Source: Pseudomonas sp. ATCC PTA-122608 (GTDB lineage: Bacteria; Pseudomonadota; Gammaproteobacteria; Pseudomonadales; Pseudomonadaceae). Taken from it: a DNA stretch of 64,000 nucleotides. Positions 25,014-34,024 of the stretch are shown here, in pieces. The notes under the pieces were generated by a model. The model worked only from the letters and a program-made list of their open reading frames with translations, ran no database searches and had not been told where the DNA came from. The stretch is from contig NZ_LPNO01000020.1 in NCBI RefSeq assembly GCF_001952855.1, forward strand, positions 251 to 64,250, in the 5' to 3' direction. The position numbers and the translations under genes were made by a program. Each line of letters begins with the position of its first letter. Position 1 is the stretch's first letter.

Positions 25014-25772
25014 ATGAAAACCCTATTGAAAACACTGGTGGCACTGGCGATCGGTTCCCTGGCAATGGTGGTCCACGCTGAAGAGCTGAAAGTCATGACC
25101 TCCGGCGGCTTCACCGCTGCCTACAAGGTGCTGGGTGCGCAATACGGCACCCAGAGCGGCGATACCCTCGACACCATCCTCGGCCCGTCGATGGGCAAGG
25201 CGCCGGAAGCGATTCCCAACCGCCTGGCCCGTGGCGAACATGCCGACGTGGTGATCATGGTCGGCTACGCGTTGGATGAGCTGATCAAGCAAGGCAAGGT
25301 CGACAAGGCCTCCCGCGTTGAACTGGCGGATTCGCGCATCGGCATGGTGGTCAAGGAAGGCGCGACCAAGCCTTCGATTGCCACCGACGCCGAACTGAAG
25401 ACGGTACTGACCAACGCCAAATCCGTCGCGTACTCGGACAGCGCCAGCGGCGTCTACGTCGAAAAGGAACTGTTCAAGAAACTCGGCATGCCGTCCAAGG
25501 GCACCATGATCGAACGCATCCCGGTGGCCTCACAGGTGGCCAAGGGTGATTACGAAGTGGGCTTGCAACAGGTGTCCGAACTGCTGCCGATCCCGGGCGT
25601 GACCTACGTCGGAAAAATCCCTGAAGACGTGCAGTCCGTCACCCGTTTTGCCGCAGGCATTCCAGTGAATGCCGAACACCCGGCGCAGGCGAAAAAGCTC
25701 CTGCAATTCCTCGCCTCACCCCAGGCGCAACCGGTGGTACAAGCCACCGGCCTGGACTCGGTATCACACTGA
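25014..25772 (+). CDS. ModA-like periplasmic substrate-binding protein
   Basis: A 252-residue type-2 periplasmic binding fold with a signal peptide (MKTLLKTLVALAIGSLAMVV..., cleavage after VHA). It belongs to the group that includes molybdate-binding ModA, but no ModB/ModC genes are nearby, and it sits 12 bases behind an MHS permease. Residues SGGF near 29-32 and SDSASGVYVEKEL are in the usual ligand-contact regions. It probably binds an organic acid rather than molybdate. Its stop overlaps the 3' end of the convergent LysR gene by nine bases. Confidence 0.85.
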   Translation: MKTLLKTLVALAIGSLAMVVHAEELKVMTSGGFTAAYKVLGAQYGTQSGDTLDTILGPSMGKAPEAIPNRLARGEHADVVIMVGYALDELIKQGKVDKASRVELADSRIGMVVKEGATKPSIATDAELKTVLTNAKSVAYSDSASGVYVEKELFKKLGMPSKGTMIERIPVASQVAKGDYEVGLQQVSELLPIPGVTYVGKIPEDVQSVTRFAAGIPVNAEHPAQAKKLLQFLASPQAQPVVQATGLDSVSH

Positions 25773-26666
25773 CCGGAACGGCATCTGCCGGGTCAATCGC
25801 TCCAACTCCAGTGCCGCAGGCGTCAACGTACGCCCGCGGCGCTTGATCAGCCCCACGTTGCGCACCACCTCCGGCTCCACCAGCGGCACGCTCGTCAGAA
25901 TCGGATGCTTGCCCCCCGGCATCGCAATCGACGGCACCATCGCCACCCCAAGCCCCGCCTCCACCAGCCCGATCATCGTGGTCACGTGATGGGTTTCGCA
26001 GATGCTTTGCTTCTTCACCCGCACCCCGCGCAGGGCCTGGTCCAGCAAAAAGCGATTGCCTGAGGTCTTGTCCACGGTGATGTAGTCGTGCTCGTACGCC
26101 TCGGCCCACGTCACACTGGCACGGTCCGCCAGTGGATGATCCCTGCGACAGGCCAGCACATATCGTTCCTGCAACAACAACTCGAACTCCACCCCGTCCG
26201 CCAGGCTACCGCTGAAACTCACGCCGAAATCCGCCTCGCCACTTTCCACCGCCGCACACACCTCGCCCGCACTCGCGTCCAATACCCGCAGACGAATTTT
26301 CGGATAGAGCTTGTGGAATTCGGAGATCACGTGGGGCATGAAGTAGTACGCCGTAGAAGGCACACAGGCGATGGTGACATTGCCCATACGGGTTGAAGCC
26401 ACGTTACTGATGCCCATCAGGGCGATGTCCAGGTCATCGAGCATGCGCTCGACTTGCGGCAGGAACGCGCGACCAACCATGGTCAGGCTGACACGGCGCG
26501 TGGTGCGTTCGAAGAGTTTGACGTCGAGGGCGGACTCGAGCTTTTCGATGCGCCGGCTGAGGGCCGGCTGGGAGATACGGATGGCTTCGGCTGCAGCACG
26601 GAAACTGCCCTTGTCTACGACGGCACGGAAGGCTTGGAGGTCGTTGAGGTCGAAGTTGATGATCAC
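25764..26666 (-). CDS. LysR-family regulator
   Basis: A 300-residue LysR protein with helix-turn-helix AAEAIRISQPALSRRIEKLE and an effector domain. The GTG start giving (M)IINFDLNDLQAFRAVV fits the family N-terminus best; an ATG at 26702 would add twelve residues, and neither has a clear ribosome site. It is convergent with the MHS permease/binding-protein pair, which it may control. Confidence 0.88.
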   Translation of the reverse strand: MIINFDLNDLQAFRAVVDKGSFRAAAEAIRISQPALSRRIEKLESALDVKLFERTTRRVSLTMVGRAFLPQVERMLDDLDIALMGISNVASTRMGNVTIACVPSTAYYFMPHVISEFHKLYPKIRLRVLDASAGEVCAAVESGEADFGVSFSGSLADGVEFELLLQERYVLACRRDHPLADRASVTWAEAYEHDYITVDKTSGNRFLLDQALRGVRVKKQSICETHHVTTMIGLVEAGLGVAMVPSIAMPGGKHPILTSVPLVEPEVVRNVGLIKRRGRTLTPAALELERLTRQMPFRSV

Positions 26667-27048
26667 GAGGGCAGCCGTTGGTTGAGCAGATGTGGCGAGC
26701 ATTATCGTATGGGGGCTGGCGGGATGCTATTGGCGCGGCCCACATACTCGGGATCAGCCAATAACCCTACGGAAAATATGCGGTCATACATATCAGCAGG
26801 GAATTTGCGTGGGTGAGAAACGAGATTCCTGAAAAGCGTCAATACTGACAGCCTCAAATCCAGCTCTCACTTTTAGGCCCACTATGGAAAAGTCTTTGAC
26901 GATGGATTACCCCATCAGTATCTGCACGAAACAGACAGCACGCTGGTCAGTTCAGGAGACTCTAGCGACTCACACTGGTCAGTTACCGCTTGCAACACGC
27001 CCAGCGTTGAGTAGGATTAAATCCTACCCAGCAAAAGCGGACGCTACC
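26667..27048. other. Intergenic region between LysR gene and parD
   Basis: About 380 bases with no supportable gene. A frame from 26884 runs into parD, but its extra 55 residues do not resemble any antitoxin. The only structure seen is the palindrome at 27011-27027. Confidence 0.6.
27011..27027. promoter_or_regulatory. Palindromic operator upstream of parDE
   Basis: GTAGGATT-A-AATCCTAC is a perfect 17-base palindrome, 21 bases before the parD ATG. ParD antitoxins bind such sites through ribbon-helix-helix domains and repress their own operon. Confidence 0.65.
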
Positions 27049-27330
27049 ATGCGCTCAACCCAGCAAATGAGCATCACCTTGCCGATTGAGATGGCTGCAC
27101 TCGTCAAAGCCAAAGTGAGCACTGGCGAATATGCCAGTGAAAGTGAAGTCATACGCGACGGGCTGCGAATCTTGCTGGCACGTGACCGCGCAATGGAAAA
27201 CTGGCTTCGGGATCAAGTGATTCCAGCAGCCGTCGCCCTCAAGGCCGATCCAGACAGCGCGCTGTCTGCCGCCCAGGTCCGCGAACACATGGCAGCCAAA
27301 CGCCAACAGAAAGGCAACCGTAAGTCGTGA
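27049..27330 (+). CDS. parD: ParD-type antitoxin
   Basis: A 93-residue antitoxin with an N-terminal ribbon-helix-helix (QMSITLPIEMAALVKAKVST, YASESEVIRDGLRILLARD) and a charged C-terminal tail that would wrap the toxin. Its stop overlaps the GTG start of the toxin gene. It neutralises ParE and, with it, probably represses the operon through the upstream palindrome. Confidence 0.88.
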   Translation: MRSTQQMSITLPIEMAALVKAKVSTGEYASESEVIRDGLRILLARDRAMENWLRDQVIPAAVALKADPDSALSAAQVREHMAAKRQQKGNRKS

Positions 27331-27647
27331 CCTACACGGTAGCTTTTTCACCCAAGGCAGTAACGCAACTCGAAGAACTTGAAGACTACATCACCCAGGC
27401 CGGCTCACCCGTCGTCGCTGCGCGCTATGTAGATGCCATCATCACTTACTGCGAAAACCTGTCTCTGTTTCCTCTGCGCGGCATCAGCCGTGAAGACTTG
27501 TTACCCACTCTACGTACCACTCACTATCGGCACACCACCATCATCGCTTTTACAGTAGATGCCGACACTGAAACGGTATCGATTGTAGGGGTGTTCTACG
27601 GAGGGCAAGATTACGCAGCCCTCTTGCAGGACGAGGACAACGGTTAA
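27327..27647 (+). CDS. parE: ParE-type toxin, RelE/ParE superfamily
   Basis: A 106-residue toxin of the RelE/ParE fold (YTVAFSPKAVTQLEELEDYI, FPLRGISREDLLP, RHTTIIAFTVD, VFYGGQDY). ParE proteins poison DNA gyrase. The GTG start overlaps the antitoxin stop (GTGA), so translation is coupled. No mutation that would disable the pair is seen. Confidence 0.88.
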   Translation: MTYTVAFSPKAVTQLEELEDYITQAGSPVVAARYVDAIITYCENLSLFPLRGISREDLLPTLRTTHYRHTTIIAFTVDADTETVSIVGVFYGGQDYAALLQDEDNG

Positions 27648-27696
27648 CTTCGGCTCCAATCGTTCTATTCACGAATAGCTACCGGTAACTCAATCA

Positions 27697-28626
27697 ATGG
27701 ATAAAACAATAAAAAGGACTTTCTGCCCCGCACCACTCTACCGCATGTTTCGACCGGGATTGTGGCTCGTGGGGTCACTCTGTTTTGCAGCTCTGGGCTT
27801 CTTCGCCTGGCAAAGCTTCTACCCGGTCAGTGCAGCCGAAGACTGGAGTGTTCATGTCGTCCACCGAGACGTAGCAAAGGCCGCATCACTGATGCCGATG
27901 CCCGACGGTTCACTGATGGTGAGCCAGGAATTGAGCGATGGGCTTGGCAGTATCGTGCGCATCTTGCCGGACGGAAAACGCGAACTGGTGGTAGGAAATC
28001 TCTCCAAGCCCGATGGCATGGTCGCCACTCAGGGCGGCTGGGTGTTCAGCCAGGAAGTGGATGGCGCGCCGGTCAGTTTCCTCAAGGACGGCGTCGTCAC
28101 CGAGCTGTTCAAGGGAGAAAGCGTGCAAGGGCTATGGGACGACGGCGAGTATCTCTATGCCATCGAAGACCGCAAGGTAGGTGCCCGGATATTGCGCTAT
28201 CACTGGAGCGATAAAACACTGAGCGTCGTGCGTGACCAACTCAGCGAAGGCGAGTCGATTGTTCGCTGCACGGATGGGCGCATGCTCTACACAGAAAAGA
28301 AAAAGGGCGTGGTGCGAGAGCTGACCATCGACGGTAGCGACCCGGTGGTACTGAGCCAGTTGAACAAACCCACCTTCCTGATGTGCGATGAACGCGGGTT
28401 ATGGATCAACGAGGATTCAACCCACCGTGCGCGTTTGTTGTTGATCGACAAGCACGGGCGCCAGCAGACGATCCTGTCTTTCCTGAAGGCGCCACAGTCG
28501 ATTGTGCGTACGACGAAGGGAACGTACCTGGTGGCCGAAGGTGGCCGTAACCGTATCCTGGAACTGGTGCCGTCCCTGGCACTGGAGAACCGCGCTACAG
28601 CTGAAACCGCGCCACAGCCTCATTAA
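27697..28626 (+). CDS. Membrane-anchored beta-propeller protein, SMP-30/NHL-like
   Basis: A 309-residue protein with one N-terminal hydrophobic segment (residues 19-37, LWLVGSLCFAALGFFAWQS), either an uncleaved anchor or a signal peptide ending at VSAAE. The rest repeats beta-propeller-like units with PDG turns (PMPDGSLMVSQ, ILPDGKRELVV, LSKPDGMVA). It resembles SMP-30/NHL-type sugar-lactonase propellers, but I cannot place the metal ligands. It is convergent with, and overlaps by 32 bases, the chemoreceptor gene. Function unknown. Confidence 0.75.
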   Translation: MDKTIKRTFCPAPLYRMFRPGLWLVGSLCFAALGFFAWQSFYPVSAAEDWSVHVVHRDVAKAASLMPMPDGSLMVSQELSDGLGSIVRILPDGKRELVVGNLSKPDGMVATQGGWVFSQEVDGAPVSFLKDGVVTELFKGESVQGLWDDGEYLYAIEDRKVGARILRYHWSDKTLSVVRDQLSEGESIVRCTDGRMLYTEKKKGVVRELTIDGSDPVVLSQLNKPTFLMCDERGLWINEDSTHRARLLLIDKHGRQQTILSFLKAPQSIVRTTKGTYLVAEGGRNRILELVPSLALENRATAETAPQPH

Positions 28627-30220
28627 GCGACACAGCCAACCGCGCCAGCTCGTGGCTCGATCCGTTGATCTGCCCCGCACCCGAGGACGACTGCGCGGAC
28701 AGGTCACGAATATTGACGATGTTGCGGTCCACTTCCTTCGCCACCTGGGCCTGCTCCTCGGCGGCGCTGGCGATGACCAGGTTACGCTGATGAATCTGGT
28801 CGATCGAGTCGGTGATCTGGCTCAGTGCGCCACCGGCTCCTTCGGCCAGGATTAGCGTTTCGCTGGCCCGCTGGGTGCTCGATTGCATCGATGTCAGCGC
28901 CTGGCTGGAACCACTGCGCATCGCAGTGACCATCTGGTCTATCTCCAGGGTCGATTGCTGGGTGCGATGGGCCAGTGCACGCACTTCATCCGCCACCACG
29001 GCAAAACCACGCCCGGACTCACCAGCACGCGCCGCTTCGATGGCGGCGTTCAGCGCCAGCAAATTGGTCTGCTCGGCGATGGAGCGAATCACGTCCAGCA
29101 CCTTGCCGATGTCCCGCGACTGATCGGCGAGGTTTTGCACCAGGCTCGAGGTTTCGCCGATGTTGGTACTCAGCGCCTGAATCGCGCTGACCGTTTCACC
29201 GACGCGCTGCTGGCCGTCGCGGGCCGTTTCATTGGAGAGTCGGGTCGATTCGGAGGTGGAAACGGCATTACGTGCCACCTCATCGGCGGCCGAAGTCATC
29301 TCATTGACGGCGGTGGCGGCTTGCTCGATTTCAGCGGTCTGCTTTTGCAGGCTGCGGCTGCTCTCGTCGGTGATACCGTTGAGGTCAGTGGCCGATGCTG
29401 CCATCTGCCCGGCCGACTGGCGAATCAACTGCAAGGTGCTGCGCAGGCTGCCTTGCATGCTTTGCAGTGCCACGAGCAGGCGCGTGACTTCGTCGTCACC
29501 GGTCACTTCAACGGTCTGGGTCAAATCGCCCTGGGCGACGTTTTCTGCAGCGCGCACCGCGTGGCTCAAAGGGCCAACGATACTGCGGGTCAGCAACCAG
29601 GCCAGCGCCACGGTGCTCAACGCGGCCAGCAGAACAAAACCGAAGACCATTGTGCGCGAGCGGCTGTACTGCAGCTCTGCCATCTGGCCCTGCATATTTA
29701 TCTGGGCGTTGTAGTAGTCGGCCAGGGCATTGAGCTGATTGCCGGAGCCGTCGACCACGGTTTTCATGTCCACCAGCAGCAACTTGTTCAGCTCGGCGAG
29801 CTGCTGCTTGTCGGCGAGGATGAACGACTGAGTCAGGCCTTGCTGGTACTGACGCAGGGACACCTGGAACTGATCGTAGAGAGTGCGCACTTCGGGTGTG
29901 TCGATGACGGCATTCAGGTCGGCGAGTTTTTTCGTCAGGTCCTGGCTGCGGGTGTCCATCTGACTGCGGTATTGCGGGAGGCTCGCAGCATTGGAATCAA
30001 GGGCCATGCGCAGGGAAATGGTGCGGATACGCAGCATGATTTCGCGAATGTCCGACACCAGGCGCATTTTCGGCACCAGGCCACGTTCCACCTGCACCGC
30101 GCTTTCGCGAATGCTCGCCATGTTCGAGAGGGCAAAGAACCCCAGCAGCGCCACGAGCAAAGCAATCAAGGCAAAACCGAGACCCGCACGGCGGGCAATG
30201 GACAGGCTGCGAAGCGACAT
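28595..30220 (-). CDS. Methyl-accepting chemotaxis protein
   Basis: A 541-residue chemoreceptor: TM1 near residues 12-32, a four-helix-bundle periplasmic domain to about 190, TM2 (TMVFGFVLLAALSTVALAWL), HAMP, and a signalling domain with the hairpin tip RDIGKVLDVIRSIAEQTNLLALNAAIEAAR-type sequence ending in EARGFAVV-like GRGFAVVADEVRALA. The start MSLRSLSIARRAG fits the family. No C-terminal CheR pentapeptide is seen (it ends EAVARFQL). The ligand is not deducible. Confidence 0.92.
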   Translation of the reverse strand: MSLRSLSIARRAGLGFALIALLVALLGFFALSNMASIRESAVQVERGLVPKMRLVSDIREIMLRIRTISLRMALDSNAASLPQYRSQMDTRSQDLTKKLADLNAVIDTPEVRTLYDQFQVSLRQYQQGLTQSFILADKQQLAELNKLLLVDMKTVVDGSGNQLNALADYYNAQINMQGQMAELQYSRSRTMVFGFVLLAALSTVALAWLLTRSIVGPLSHAVRAAENVAQGDLTQTVEVTGDDEVTRLLVALQSMQGSLRSTLQLIRQSAGQMAASATDLNGITDESSRSLQKQTAEIEQAATAVNEMTSAADEVARNAVSTSESTRLSNETARDGQQRVGETVSAIQALSTNIGETSSLVQNLADQSRDIGKVLDVIRSIAEQTNLLALNAAIEAARAGESGRGFAVVADEVRALAHRTQQSTLEIDQMVTAMRSGSSQALTSMQSSTQRASETLILAEGAGGALSQITDSIDQIHQRNLVIASAAEEQAQVAKEVDRNIVNIRDLSAQSSSGAGQINGSSHELARLAVSLNEAVARFQL

Positions 30221-30399
30221 GGCGATTGTTCTCATTATGGGCATACGACATCGTATGACAGAGTTTCGGCCAGCCTGGGCAGGACTTGAGAGGTATTGAC
30301 CAGAAGTTAACGGATATAAATTACCTACCTGAAAGCCCTACGGAACGGACACGCCTTGAATGTATTTCCAAGGCAGTCCGAGTTTCTTTATTCAGCAGG

Positions 30400-31425
30400 T
30401 TAGATCGACCACGCCTGAGCACTTTCAAAAAACGCCTGCGCATTACTGTCCAGCGTTTGCAGGTGATAGCCGCCTTCTTGCACGATCACACACGGCAGCC
30501 CCAACCCACGAATACACTCACCCAACCGCGCAAACCCTTCCCGCGTCACCGCCACTTTGCTCTGTGGGTCCAGCTCGTAGATATCGAACCCCAGCGACAA
30601 CACCAGCACGTCCGCCGAGAAGTCCTTCACCGCCTTTAACGCCAGCTCCAGCTTTTCAAAGAACACCGCCTCACTGGCACCATGCGCCATCGGCAGGTTG
30701 AGGTTGAAGCCTTCGCCCGAAGCATGGCCACGCTCTTGCGCAAAACCTGCAACGCCGGGATAGAAGTTGGTTGGATCGCCATGAATCGACACGTACAGCA
30801 CGTCATCGCGGTCGTAGAAAATCTCCTGGATGCCTTGCCCGTGGTGCATGTCGGTATCGAGTACGGCGACGCGCTCGAAGCCATCGCGCAAGGCCTGCGC
30901 CGCCACCGCCGCATTGTTGATGTAGCAAAACCCACCGGCAGCATCGAAGCGGGCGTGGTGGCCTGGCGGGCGGCACAGTGCATAAGCGGCGGGCGCGCCG
31001 TCGAGGATGTCTTTGGCTGCGGCGACCGCGCTTTGGGCTGACCAATACGCCGAACGCCAGGTAAGTTCACCAATCGGGCAACTGCCATCGGCGAGATAGC
31101 GCGCCGCCTGGGCCAGGATGCCGCGCAGGGCGTTGGGCTCGCGCACGAAGATGTTGGACATGACTTCGTCGCCCCAGTCTTCGGGGATTTCTTTCCAGCG
31201 TTGGTGGGCTTCCTGGAGGAAGGTCAGGTAGGCGGCGCCATGTACAGCCAACAGTGGATCAAGGCCGTGGTCGTGCGGTTGCTGGATCTCGAAGCCCAGG
31301 GTCTGGGCGGCCAGCAGCAGGTTGCGGGCGCGCTCCGGGACCTCCTGCGGCGTGCGCATCTGGCCACGAGAGTAGTAGCTGCGAGGATGGTGCAAAAGTT
31401 GTTCGGGATGAAAAAAAGTACGCAT
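30400..31425 (-). CDS. Acetylpolyamine amidohydrolase, HDAC family
   Basis: A 341-residue zinc deacetylase of the histone deacetylase superfamily. Zinc and catalytic residues are in place: the His156-His157 pair in RPPGHHARFD, Asp192 and His194 in LDTDMHHGQG, the third ligand Asp in SLGFDIYELDP, and the Tyr in EGGYHLQTL. Length and sequence match bacterial acetylpolyamine amidohydrolases, which remove acetyl groups from N-acetylputrescine or N-acetylcadaverine. It follows an M20-type hydrolase by 11 bases in an operon with an MHS permease. Confidence 0.9.
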   Translation of the reverse strand: MRTFFHPEQLLHHPRSYYSRGQMRTPQEVPERARNLLLAAQTLGFEIQQPHDHGLDPLLAVHGAAYLTFLQEAHQRWKEIPEDWGDEVMSNIFVREPNALRGILAQAARYLADGSCPIGELTWRSAYWSAQSAVAAAKDILDGAPAAYALCRPPGHHARFDAAGGFCYINNAAVAAQALRDGFERVAVLDTDMHHGQGIQEIFYDRDDVLYVSIHGDPTNFYPGVAGFAQERGHASGEGFNLNLPMAHGASEAVFFEKLELALKAVKDFSADVLVLSLGFDIYELDPQSKVAVTREGFARLGECIRGLGLPCVIVQEGGYHLQTLDSNAQAFFESAQAWSI

Positions 31426-31436
31426 GGGATTTCTCC

Positions 31437-32666
31437 TTACTGAACCTGGCCAGCACGTTTCAACACGGCATTGAGCAATACATCGGTGCCCTGGCGAACA
31501 TCCTCGGGCAACACGTCTTCCGCTTCGTTATGACTCAAGCCGCCGACGCACGGAATAAAGACCATCGCCGTCGGGCAGAACCGCGCCAGGTGGATAGCAT
31601 CGTGGCCCGCGCCGCTGACGATGGATTGCTGCGCATACCCCAACGTATCTACCGCCGACTGCACACACGCCACACACTCGGCATCAAACGGCGTGGCGGG
31701 ACTGATCCAGTGCGGGCTGACGGTGACGCTCAGGCCACGTTGCGCGGCGATATCCTGCAAACGGACGCGCACTTGTTGCTCCATGGCTTCGATGTCGGCG
31801 TCGCGGTGATGGCGCAGGTCGACGGTGAAATTCAGCAGGCCGGGGATGGTATTGCGCGACGACTTGGCGATGTTCAATTCGCCCACCGTCGTCAGGCCTT
31901 CAGGCGCAAAATCAGCCGCCAGGTTTTCCAGCGATTGAATCATCTGCGCGGCGCCATACAAGGCGTCCTTGCGCAGCGGCATTGGCGTAGTCCCGGCATG
32001 GGCGGCCATGCCTTCCACGCGTACATCGAGCCAGCGAATCGCCTGGCCACCGGTGACCACGCCGATGCTCTTGGCGTTGTCTTCCAGAATAGGGCCTTGT
32101 TCGATGTGCGCTTCAAAATACGCATCCACCGCGCCACCCAATGGGCGCTCGCCGTTGTAGCCAGTGCTGCGCAACGCATCCGCCACGCTGACACCGTCGA
32201 CATCCTGGGTGGCCAGCGCCTTGTCCAACGCCAAGGTGCCGGTGAACACCGCCGAGCCGAGCATGGCCGGAGTAAAACGGGCACCCTCCTCGTTGGTCCA
32301 CACGGCGATTTCCAGCGGCTTGCGCGTTTTGATCCCGTGGTCGTCGAGGCTGCGGATCACCTCCAATCCAGCCAACACACCATAGACGCCATCAAAGCGC
32401 CCGCCTTCCGGCTGGGTGTCGAGGTGGCTGCCCATCATTACTGGTGCAGCCTCGTTATCGCTGCCCGCTCGGCGAGCGAACAGGTTCCCGATAGCGTCCA
32501 CGCTCAAGGTCAGCCCGGCGTCTTCACACCAGCGGCTGAACAGCGCGCGGCCAGCCTGGTCTTCGGCGCTCAACGCCAGGCGGCAACTGCCACCGCGGGC
32601 CGTCGCGCCGATCTCGGCCATGGCCATCAGGCTGGCCCACAGGCGCTCGCCATTAATCTTCAACAT
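31437..32666 (-). CDS. Zn-dependent M20 amidohydrolase (allantoate/N-carbamoyl amino acid type)
   Basis: A 409-residue di-zinc hydrolase of the HyuC/AllC branch of M20. The metal motifs MGSHLDTQPEGGRFDGVYG and WTNEEGARF are intact, and a lid-domain dimerisation region lies in between. Family members hydrolyse N-carbamoyl-L-amino acids, allantoate or ureidoglycolate-like amides. GGAGAG precedes the ATG. Between an MHS permease gene (22-base gap) and a deacetylase gene, it probably acts on the same imported N-substituted compound; the substrate is not known. Confidence 0.9.
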   Translation of the reverse strand: MLKINGERLWASLMAMAEIGATARGGSCRLALSAEDQAGRALFSRWCEDAGLTLSVDAIGNLFARRAGSDNEAAPVMMGSHLDTQPEGGRFDGVYGVLAGLEVIRSLDDHGIKTRKPLEIAVWTNEEGARFTPAMLGSAVFTGTLALDKALATQDVDGVSVADALRSTGYNGERPLGGAVDAYFEAHIEQGPILEDNAKSIGVVTGGQAIRWLDVRVEGMAAHAGTTPMPLRKDALYGAAQMIQSLENLAADFAPEGLTTVGELNIAKSSRNTIPGLLNFTVDLRHHRDADIEAMEQQVRVRLQDIAAQRGLSVTVSPHWISPATPFDAECVACVQSAVDTLGYAQQSIVSGAGHDAIHLARFCPTAMVFIPCVGGLSHNEAEDVLPEDVRQGTDVLLNAVLKRAGQVQ

Positions 32667-32688
32667 AAACACTCTCCAATCAAACGCT

Positions 32689-33999
32689 TCAAGCCATTTC
32701 AAGGCGGTGGGCGGTGGCGTGACGACGGGACAACGCAAGTACGCACACCAGCGAAACCGCCGCGATCGCGCTGTAGAACACTGCCATCGGCCACCACTGG
32801 CCCTGGTATTCATGGGCCAGCCAGGTGCCGATCAACGGCGTGAGGCCGCCAGCCAGCGCGCCGCACACTTGATAGGCCAGGGAGATGGCGGTGTAGCGCA
32901 CGCGGGTTTCGAACAGGCCGCTGACGAAGCCGGCGATCACCGCATAAAACGAAGCCATGCACACTACGGCCAGCGCGATGCCGAGGATGATCAACGGCGC
33001 CTGGCCGCTGCTGACGAGCACGAACATCGGATACGGCGAGGCCATCGCGAGCACGGTCATCGCACACAAAAAGCGTGTGGCACCGACCTTCTCCGCCACC
33101 CAGGCCGCAAGCGGCTGGACGCAGAACTGGATGATGGCCACGACAAACAGGCATTCCAGAATCAACGAGCGCGGCAGGTTAAGTTGCTGGGTGGTGTAGG
33201 CAATCATGAAGGTGTTGGTGAAATACACCCCGGCAATCCCCAAGGTATTGGCACCAATGCACAGCAACAGCGGGCGCCATGAAGTCCTCAGCACTTCGAT
33301 CACCGGTGCCTGATCCTGGGTGATGGCCCGGGCTTTTTCCGCCTTGGCCTTGTCTTCGAGGAACTCGGGCGATTCATTGACGCCCAAGCGGATCGCCAGG
33401 CCGACGATCAACAACAAGGCACTGGCCAGGAACGGCACGCGCCAGCCCCAACTGAGCAGATCGGCTTCCGGCAAACGGGTTACCGCGCTGAAGGCCAGCA
33501 ACGACAGGATCAAACCCGCCGGGCTGCCCAACTGCGCAAAGGAAGCAAAAAAGTTGCGACGGCCTTTGGGCGCATGTTCGCCGGCCATCAGCACCGCCCC
33601 GCCCCACTCGCCGCCAACGGCGATGCCTTGCACGACACGCAGCAGTACCAACAGCACCGGCGCCGCTACGCCGATCTGTGCGTAGGTCGGCAGCAGCCCG
33701 ATGCACACCGTCACCACGCCCATCATCACCAGCGTGATCACCAGGGATTTCTTGCGACCGATACGGTCACCAATATGCCCAAACACAATGCCGCCCAACG
33801 GCCGGGCAAAGAAGCCCACGGCAAAGGTGCCGAACGCGGCCATGGTGCTGAACAGTTTGTCGTCGGAAGGGAAAAACAGCTGACCGAACACCAGCGCCGC
33901 GGCGGTGGCGTAAATGTAAAAGTCATACCACTCGATCATGGTGCCGATGAAGGCGGCGGCCGCGGCACGGCGAGGCTGCGGCGAAGCGGAAGGCTTCAT
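32689..33999 (-). CDS. MHS-family MFS symporter
   Basis: A 436-residue, 12-TM metabolite:H+ symporter. AFIGTMIEWYDFYIYATAAA at TM1 and HIGDRIGRKKSLV in loop 2-3 are MHS hallmarks. An AAAGGAG site precedes the ATG. It leads the permease/M20 hydrolase/deacetylase operon and is divergent from a LysR gene, which marks it as the uptake system for that pathway. Confidence 0.93.
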   Translation of the reverse strand: MKPSASPQPRRAAAAAFIGTMIEWYDFYIYATAAALVFGQLFFPSDDKLFSTMAAFGTFAVGFFARPLGGIVFGHIGDRIGRKKSLVITLVMMGVVTVCIGLLPTYAQIGVAAPVLLVLLRVVQGIAVGGEWGGAVLMAGEHAPKGRRNFFASFAQLGSPAGLILSLLAFSAVTRLPEADLLSWGWRVPFLASALLLIVGLAIRLGVNESPEFLEDKAKAEKARAITQDQAPVIEVLRTSWRPLLLCIGANTLGIAGVYFTNTFMIAYTTQQLNLPRSLILECLFVVAIIQFCVQPLAAWVAEKVGATRFLCAMTVLAMASPYPMFVLVSSGQAPLIILGIALAVVCMASFYAVIAGFVSGLFETRVRYTAISLAYQVCGALAGGLTPLIGTWLAHEYQGQWWPMAVFYSAIAAVSLVCVLALSRRHATAHRLEMA

Positions 34000-34016
34000 G
34001 GGGTTGGCTCCTTTGG

Positions 34017-34024
34017 TTATTTTT
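34017..34024 (-). promoter_or_regulatory. Possible CA motif before the MHS permease
   Basis: On the minus strand AAAAATAA precedes the AAAGGAG ribosome site by a few bases and fits AANAANAA. Confidence 0.4.

Noticed and set aside
26884..27048. Extended N-terminus for ParD
   Set aside because: It would read through the operator-like palindrome and add residues unlike any ParD; the ATG at 27049 gives a normal antitoxin.
31254..32843. A 529-codon open frame on the plus strand
   Set aside because: Antisense to the M20 hydrolase gene, without a recognisable domain; GC-driven open frame.
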